Of a DNA stretch of 9,739 nucleotides, positions 4,791 through 9,739 are shown piece by piece. Numbering within the stretch: the stretch's first letter is position 1; each line of letters opens with the position of its first letter. The notes below the pieces were generated by a model. It was not told the DNA's origin. It was given only the letters and a program-made list of their open reading frames with translations, and ran no database searches. A program made the position numbers and the translations under genes. This DNA comes from CAYZDV01 sp964477275 (GTDB lineage Bacteria > Acidobacteriota > Aminicenantia > Aminicenantales > Aminicenantaceae): assembly GCA_964477275.1 (NCBI GenBank), contig CAYZDV010000073.1, positions 1 to 9,739 on the forward strand. Reading direction: 5' to 3'.

Positions 4791-7424
4791 TTATCGATCA
4801 GGATAGAGGCCGCTCCACCATTCCGGCTGGCCTTTGAGCCAGTTGTCGAACCAGGACAGGATGGTTTTGGTCCAGATGATTCTCTTGGTGTAGTTCATGA
4901 TGTGGTGGTTTTGGTCCAGGATCTGGATGTATTCCACCTCCCGGCCCAGGATTTTGAGGGCGGTGAAGAGCTGGGTGCTTTCCCCCGGGGGGACGTTGGT
5001 GTCCTCAGAGCCATGGAGAAGAAGGAGCGGAGTTGAGATTTTATCGGCGCTGAAGAGGGGGCTCTGATTGACGTAAATGTCCTTCCGGTTCCAGGGAAAA
5101 CTGTTGGCCGCAGCGTAGGCGTTATACCAGTATCCCCAGTATCCCTCACCCCAGTAGCTGGAGATGGAGCTGATTCCGGCGTGGGCCACGGCTGCAGAGA
5201 AGATATTGGTCCGGGTCAGGATGGCCATGGTCATGAACCCGCCGTAGGAGGCTCCCATGCACCCGATCCGCCTGGCGTCGACGAAGGGATGAGCCTCCAG
5301 GAACTTCTTGACGCCGTCGATGATTTCATCCGCGACGATGAGTCCCCAGTCGTTGACGTGAAGGGCGGAGAAATCCTGTCCGAACCCCGTCGCTCCGCTC
5401 GGCTGCATCACGTAGACGACATAGCCGTTTGCCGCATAGAGGTTTTTCGGGTAACGGCCGCCAAACTCCCTGGTGACGGGTGAAGTGCCGCCGTAGTAAT
5501 AGACGATGCAGGGATACTTCTTCGACCTGTCAAAGTCGGGAGGATAATAGACTCTTCCTTCGATGTAGCGGCCGCGCCTGTTCTTGAAGGTCCAGCGCCT
5601 GACCTCGCCGAAGGTCACATCGGAGAAGTCGTCTTTTCCCGGGTCGTCCAGAATCTCCGTCTTTTGCCTGGGCATATTCAGAAAGTAGGCTTTGGGGGGG
5701 ATGTTGGCGCTTGACCCGGTGAAGACCGCCAAGGGCTTGTTCCGGGCGATAGCAATCCGTTCGATGACCTCGACTCCGCTGTCGACCATGGCAAACGCTT
5801 TTTTCTTCAGGTCGTACCTGAAGAGGTGGCGGTAGGAGCGGTCAATGGCCAGAAAGTAGATGCAGTCTTCGCTCTGGCTCCAGATGGCTGCATCGATGGA
5901 AGGATTGAAGTTTTTGGAGATGGGTTCGGCTGTGCCGGTTAGCGGGTCGAAGATGAACACCTGAGTATCCAGCTCATTGGGCACCGTTCCTTCCGGAACG
6001 TGAACCCCGGCAGCACCGAATGTCGAAGGACCGCCGAGAACGAGAATTCTTTTTCCGTCAGGCGACCAGTCGGCGCTGGAGAACCATTTCCCTTTCCAGA
6101 GCAGCTTGGTGTCCAGTGAGGTCAAGTCGAGGGTATAGAGTTCGGTTATGGAGAACGGGCGCTCGGAGTAATCGATGATAGTCCGGACAAAGAGAACCGA
6201 TTTTCCGTCAGGATGGATGCTTTGAAGAGGGGTGGAGAGTTCTCCCGCTGTCATCTTCTGGATGATGCGGCCAGCCATGGTGATTTTGTAAAGATAGCTG
6301 CGGCTGCGCCACCCAGGCTGGCGGTCAGCCAGATTCTGGAATCTTTTCACTCCCTTCTGGTCCTTTGGCCCTTCCTCGCTGACCGAGTAGACGAGAAAGC
6401 TGCCATCCGGGCTCCAGGTGTGGCCTCCCAGGTTTTTGACTTTCTTGAGAAGGGGCACAGAGGTCCCTTTCTCAAGGTCCACGATCCAGATGGTTCCACC
6501 CTCTTTGTCGCGGCTGGTATAAGAGAAGATTTTCCCCTGCGGCGCCCAGTTCACCTGAGAAATGGCCATGTCTCCACGGTAGGTGTGCATCAGTCGGCTC
6601 CCGGCCAGGTCGTATATTTCCACCCAGGCTTCAGACTCGTCGCCGGGAGGAAGGCTCTGACTTTTGGAGACTGCGGCCAGGGAGCCGTCCGCAGAGATCG
6701 AAGCGCCCGTTACCTTCGGGCCGTCGAGGAGATGCTTGATCGTCATCCACTCATGGGAGGATAGGGTGAGGACAGGCTCGGGAGGGGCGTATCTTTCGTT
6801 ATAGGAGAGGGTGGCCTGGATCGTCCAGTCGGCTCCGGATTCCGGGTCGAAGACCGTTTTCACCAGCAGAAGGTGTTTGCCCGTTTCGAGGATCAGGTCT
6901 CCGGAGACCTTTTTTCCACCGTTTGAGGGTTTCCCCTCTGCGGCCTTTTCAATACTGGATTTGGAGGCCACCACTTTTCCGTCAAGATAGACGTTGAGAA
7001 GCTGGGAGCTCTGCAGGGTGATATTTGCCTTCATCCACCTCCGGACGTCGATATAAGCTCCGAGATAGGCGGTGGAGGAGCTGTTGGAGCCGCGGGCAAG
7101 CTCGATGCCCCTGTCTCCCGCTGCAACCGTTTTCCATTGAATGATGACTCCGGTGGGCAGCTTGAAAGAAGCGTCGGCCCTCGGTTTGAGACTCGATAGG
7201 TCCAGGCTCTCAAAAAGGAGGAAATCCTTCAGCGAATATTCCTTTTTCTCCTCATCATGGAAAGCCGGAAGAGGAGTGGAGAAGGGTCCGAGAAGCAGCC
7301 ATGCGCTGATCGAATGTTCCTTTTCTCTGGTCTGGTTTTCTTCGGGCCTGCTCCATGCTCTTCCGGCCAAAAAGAACAGAAGCATGGTTGCAATCAGCCA
7401 GCGTAAAATTTTTTTATCCTTCAT
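4791..7424 (-). CDS. Exported S9-family serine peptidase with N-terminal accessory domain
   Basis: An 877-residue peptidase of the prolyl oligopeptidase family, predicted to cleave peptides outside the cytoplasm. Residues 1-25 form a signal peptide (MKDKKILRWLIATMLLFFLA, then GRAWS). About 35-215 is an extra beta-rich domain beginning WLLLGPF and including LLNVYLDGKVVASK and a GKHLLLVKT strand, resembling jelly-roll ligand-binding modules. About 235-590 is a beta-propeller with repeated blade motifs such as WSPDGSFLVYS and WSPDGKRILV. About 605-877 is the alpha/beta hydrolase with S726 in GASYGGF, D808 in HGSEDTN and H840 in NHHIMN, an intact triad. Length exceeds the usual 650-750 because of the extra domain. 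An upstream ATG at 7484 lies inside the previous gene and would bury the signal peptide, whereas 7424 has AAGGAG 5 nt before it. The 26-bp gap to the preceding peptidase gene indicates one operon. Cleavage specificity is not readable. Confidence 0.93.
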   Translation of the reverse strand: MKDKKILRWLIATMLLFFLAGRAWSRPEENQTREKEHSISAWLLLGPFSTPLPAFHDEEKKEYSLKDFLLFESLDLSSLKPRADASFKLPTGVIIQWKTVAAGDRGIELARGSNSSSTAYLGAYIDVRRWMKANITLQSSQLLNVYLDGKVVASKSSIEKAAEGKPSNGGKKVSGDLILETGKHLLLVKTVFDPESGADWTIQATLSYNERYAPPEPVLTLSSHEWMTIKHLLDGPKVTGASISADGSLAAVSKSQSLPPGDESEAWVEIYDLAGSRLMHTYRGDMAISQVNWAPQGKIFSYTSRDKEGGTIWIVDLEKGTSVPLLKKVKNLGGHTWSPDGSFLVYSVSEEGPKDQKGVKRFQNLADRQPGWRSRSYLYKITMAGRIIQKMTAGELSTPLQSIHPDGKSVLFVRTIIDYSERPFSITELYTLDLTSLDTKLLWKGKWFSSADWSPDGKRILVLGGPSTFGAAGVHVPEGTVPNELDTQVFIFDPLTGTAEPISKNFNPSIDAAIWSQSEDCIYFLAIDRSYRHLFRYDLKKKAFAMVDSGVEVIERIAIARNKPLAVFTGSSANIPPKAYFLNMPRQKTEILDDPGKDDFSDVTFGEVRRWTFKNRRGRYIEGRVYYPPDFDRSKKYPCIVYYYGGTSPVTREFGGRYPKNLYAANGYVVYVMQPSGATGFGQDFSALHVNDWGLIVADEIIDGVKKFLEAHPFVDARRIGCMGASYGGFMTMAILTRTNIFSAAVAHAGISSISSYWGEGYWGYWYNAYAAANSFPWNRKDIYVNQSPLFSADKISTPLLLLHGSEDTNVPPGESTQLFTALKILGREVEYIQILDQNHHIMNYTKRIIWTKTILSWFDNWLKGQPEWWSGLYPDR

Positions 7425-7429
7425 CTTGA

Positions 7430-7435
7430 CTCCTT
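7430..7435 (-). promoter_or_regulatory. Ribosome binding site deciding the peptidase start
   Basis: AAGGAG on the minus strand lies 5 nt before the ATG at 7422-7424. It supports this start over the longer in-frame ATG at 7484, because the signal peptide then begins at residue 1 and the gene no longer overlaps its upstream neighbour. Confidence 0.7.
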
Positions 7436-7450
7436 CCAGCCGTTCTGCCG

Positions 7451-9739
7451 TTATTTCTTGTCCTTCACGTATTTGTCGAGCCATTCGAACATCTCGGCCA
7501 GCACATGGAGCACCGATTCCCTGGCCCGGTAGCCGTGGCTTTCGTAGGGGAGCATGACCAGGCGGGCCGTGGCGCCGTGCCCCTTGAGCGCGTGGAAGAG
7601 CCTTTCGGACTGGATGGGAAAGGTGCCGGAGTTGTTGTCCGCTTCGCCGTGGATAAGGAGGACGGGCTCATTGATTTTATGGGCGTGCAGGAAGGGAGAA
7701 ACCTTGAAGTAGATTTCCGGTGCTTCCCAGAGCGTTCTCCGCTCGCTCTGGAAGCCGAAAGGCGTCAGCGTCCGGTTGTAGGCTCCGCTCCGGGCGATCC
7801 CGGCAGAAAACAGGTCGCAGTGGGCGAGCAGGTTGGCGGTCATGAAGGCGCCGTAGCTGTGGCCGCCCACGGCCACGCGGCGGCGGTCGATGACGCCCAT
7901 GGCATCCAGCTTGTCGATGGCCGCCTTGGCGCTGGAGACAATCTGCTCGATGAAGGTGTCGTTCATGGTTTTCGGGTCGCCGACGACCGGCATCTGAGCA
8001 CCGTCGAGGAGAGCGTACCCCTGGGTGAGGAAGAAGAGCTGGGAGGTTCCCCTGAAGAATGTGAACCGGTGAGGCGAGCCCCTGACCTGGCCGGCGACGT
8101 CCGGGTCGCTGTATTCGATGGGATAGGCCCAGATGACACAGGGGAGCCTCTGTCCTTCCCTGTAATCAGGAGGGAGATAGAGGGTGCCAGAAAGTTCGAC
8201 TCCATCCTCCCTGGTGTAGTTGATGAGCTGCTTTCGCAAGCCGGTGAGCTGCGGAGCCGGATCCTTGTAGTCGGTGAGGGCCTTTCTCACTTTTTTCTTC
8301 AAATCGACGAGGTAATAATTGGGGGGCTCTGTTTTTGACTCATACTGGGTGATTATCTGATCTCTGGATTTTCCGACAAATTCCACGAAGGATTCATAGC
8401 TGCCCTCCGGGCATTGGAAAAGTCGCTTTTTCTCCATGGTCCGGATGTTCATCGCATCGAGGAAGGGCCTGTCCCCTTCGGGCGAGGCCCCGCTTCCGGA
8501 GAGATAAATCCAGTCCTTGTCCTGGAGGACGATGTTCTCCCCGCGGGGAGTGGTGGTGGAAACAGGCCGGCCCGGATCGTTGTAGCGGTCCTGAGCGCTG
8601 ATATCGATGAATTTGATCGGGGCCTGGCCCGGGTCATCCGTATTCACCAGATAGGTGGTTCTCCAGCGTCTCTTCCAGTCGTATTCGCTGAGGAAAGCCT
8701 GCCCTTCTCTCTGGAGCCACTGGATTCCGGCGAAGCGGTGCTGGATTCTCATCACTTCCTCTGACTCCGCCTCGAAAGGCGCGGAAAGGGTCAGAAGTTT
8801 GTCCCTGTGGGGGACTTCTTTTTCCGGATTCCCTTCGTCCAGGGCTTCAACCCAGATAAGGGTGGCCGGCTTGAGTGGCCTCCATCTCGCGGACCGCGGC
8901 CCGGTGGGCACTCCTCCAATGGAAACTTCTTCTTCAACCGGAAGGTCAGCCAGGAGATGGACAAAATTGCCCTCCCTGTCCCATATCTCCATGCTGCGGG
9001 CGAAAGAATAATAGGGGACACTGTAGGAGTACGGTTTTTTTATCCTGGTGATGAGGAGAAGATTTCCGTCAGGGGAAGGCTCGGCGTCCATGATGACGCC
9101 GGGTCTTCCGACTTTCCGGTTTTTGCCGGAGACAGCATCGATTTCCACTAACTGGGAGGTAAAGTAGTAGTCGAAAAGTTCTTCATCGTAAGGCGTTTTC
9201 AGAAGGTCCTGATACGTTCTGACCTTGGCCATTTTGCCGGAGGTCTCCTGGATGTTGGGACCGGCAGGGACTTCGGGCTCTCTGGGCGGTGCTCCGCGGT
9301 CATCGGCAATGGCATAAACGAGGAGATGACGGCTGTCAGGCAGCCAGGTGAAACCGGAGGACAGCGTGGAATTGAGGACCGGACCGGTCAGAGCCCTGGC
9401 TTTTCCTGTTTTGACTTCGACGGCCCAGAGCTCGAACCCTGTCCCGGTCAGCCGGGGAAAGGCCAGCCATCGGCCGTCAGGGGACCAGCGGGGAAAACCC
9501 AGCTTGGAGCCCTGGGGTAGAGAGACGGGTGTTTCTTTGCCGTCTTTTATGGATTTGAGGGTCAGGGAGGTCCAGAAGGTCGTGGTCTGGTAGCTGTTGT
9601 ATCCGGGAATGATCCTCGTCCCGGCCAGCCTGAGAATGGGCTGCGCCAGGTAGGCAACAGAGGGCATGGCTTCATACTGGGCAAGGAGGAGGCAATCTCC
9701 GGCCGGGCTCACCGACACACTGGGAGGTGGAGGAGCATC
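7451..9739 (-). CDS. S9D glutamyl endopeptidase-like peptidase, 5' end cut by window
   Basis: The 762 visible residues lack the N-terminus. The frame stays open to the edge, starting DAPPPPSVSVSP, which is internal in this family, so the GTG at 9716-9718 is not the real start. The protein resembles plant chloroplast glutamyl endopeptidase and its bacterial relatives, about 800-900 residues, which cut after glutamate. Shared segments include LAQPILRLAGTRI near the beginning, GSGASPEGDRPFLD in the propeller, IARSGAYNRTLTPFGFQ and SHGYRARESVLHVL. Blade motifs such as RWSPDGRWLAF mark the beta-propeller. The catalytic triad is S628 (GGHSYGAF), D701 (HGEADNN) and H735 (ESHGY), counted from the edge. 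A signal peptide is expected upstream but not visible. The gene ends with TAA at 7451-7453, 26 bp before the next S9 gene, so it is the first of a tandem pair. Glutamate specificity is inferred from the family. Confidence 0.93.
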   Translation of the reverse strand, partial: DAPPPPSVSVSPAGDCLLLAQYEAMPSVAYLAQPILRLAGTRIIPGYNSYQTTTFWTSLTLKSIKDGKETPVSLPQGSKLGFPRWSPDGRWLAFPRLTGTGFELWAVEVKTGKARALTGPVLNSTLSSGFTWLPDSRHLLVYAIADDRGAPPREPEVPAGPNIQETSGKMAKVRTYQDLLKTPYDEELFDYYFTSQLVEIDAVSGKNRKVGRPGVIMDAEPSPDGNLLLITRIKKPYSYSVPYYSFARSMEIWDREGNFVHLLADLPVEEEVSIGGVPTGPRSARWRPLKPATLIWVEALDEGNPEKEVPHRDKLLTLSAPFEAESEEVMRIQHRFAGIQWLQREGQAFLSEYDWKRRWRTTYLVNTDDPGQAPIKFIDISAQDRYNDPGRPVSTTTPRGENIVLQDKDWIYLSGSGASPEGDRPFLDAMNIRTMEKKRLFQCPEGSYESFVEFVGKSRDQIITQYESKTEPPNYYLVDLKKKVRKALTDYKDPAPQLTGLRKQLINYTREDGVELSGTLYLPPDYREGQRLPCVIWAYPIEYSDPDVAGQVRGSPHRFTFFRGTSQLFFLTQGYALLDGAQMPVVGDPKTMNDTFIEQIVSSAKAAIDKLDAMGVIDRRRVAVGGHSYGAFMTANLLAHCDLFSAGIARSGAYNRTLTPFGFQSERRTLWEAPEIYFKVSPFLHAHKINEPVLLIHGEADNNSGTFPIQSERLFHALKGHGATARLVMLPYESHGYRARESVLHVLAEMFEWLDKYVKDKK

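Noticed and set aside
7425..7484. Longer start for the second peptidase gene
   Set aside because: It overlaps the upstream gene and places 20 polar residues before the signal peptide; the ATG at 7424 has its own ribosome site.
9716..9718. GTG as the start of the S9D peptidase
   Set aside because: The frame continues open to the window edge and the preceding residues fit the family, so the true start is outside the window.

Overview
The window reads as part of a bacterial chromosome of moderately high GC. It carries secreted S9-family serine peptidases in tandem, a cytoplasmic c-di-GMP signalling protein, a housekeeping nucleoside diphosphate kinase and a small iron-sulfur protein. Nothing in it looks like phage, plasmid or transposase. 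Exported S9 peptidases of this style, one of them close to plant chloroplast glutamyl endopeptidase, are frequent in Acidobacteriota and Aminicenantes-like heterotrophs. A lineage of that kind is plausible, but this is inference from family resemblance only.

Layout. Positions 1-241 (minus strand) hold the start of an exported protein I do not recognise, with a strong ribosome binding site and a good sigma70-type promoter. The 242-752 gap is non-coding and holds several short inverted repeats. Positions 753-1193 (minus) encode nucleoside diphosphate kinase. The 347-bp gap 1194-1540 between ndk and the divergent gene is the most structured non-coding stretch here. It holds an ndk promoter with a 9-4-9 palindrome just upstream, a 102-nt long-arm hairpin (1290-1391), another small hairpin touching a -35 box, and a near-consensus promoter that would start transcription almost on the ATG of the next gene. 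Positions 1541-2236 (plus) encode a short QueG-like protein with two 4Fe-4S motifs. Its 3' end overlaps by 17 bp the convergent gene 2220-4541 (minus), a PAS-PAS-GAF-PAS-GGDEF diguanylate cyclase. A 249-bp gap follows. Then come two minus-strand S9 peptidases, transcribed in the order 9739->7451 then 7424->4791 and separated by 26 bp, so they are very probably one operon. The first is cut by the window end.

Working together. The two S9 enzymes both have intact Ser-Asp-His triads behind beta-propeller domains and probably cooperate in degrading peptides outside the cytoplasm. The diguanylate cyclase lies downstream of them on the same strand but has its own candidate promoter. The ndk and QueG-like genes diverge from the shared structured control region. 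No recognised defence or mobile system is present. The most unexplained element is the 1290-1391 hairpin and the dense set of palindromes around it.
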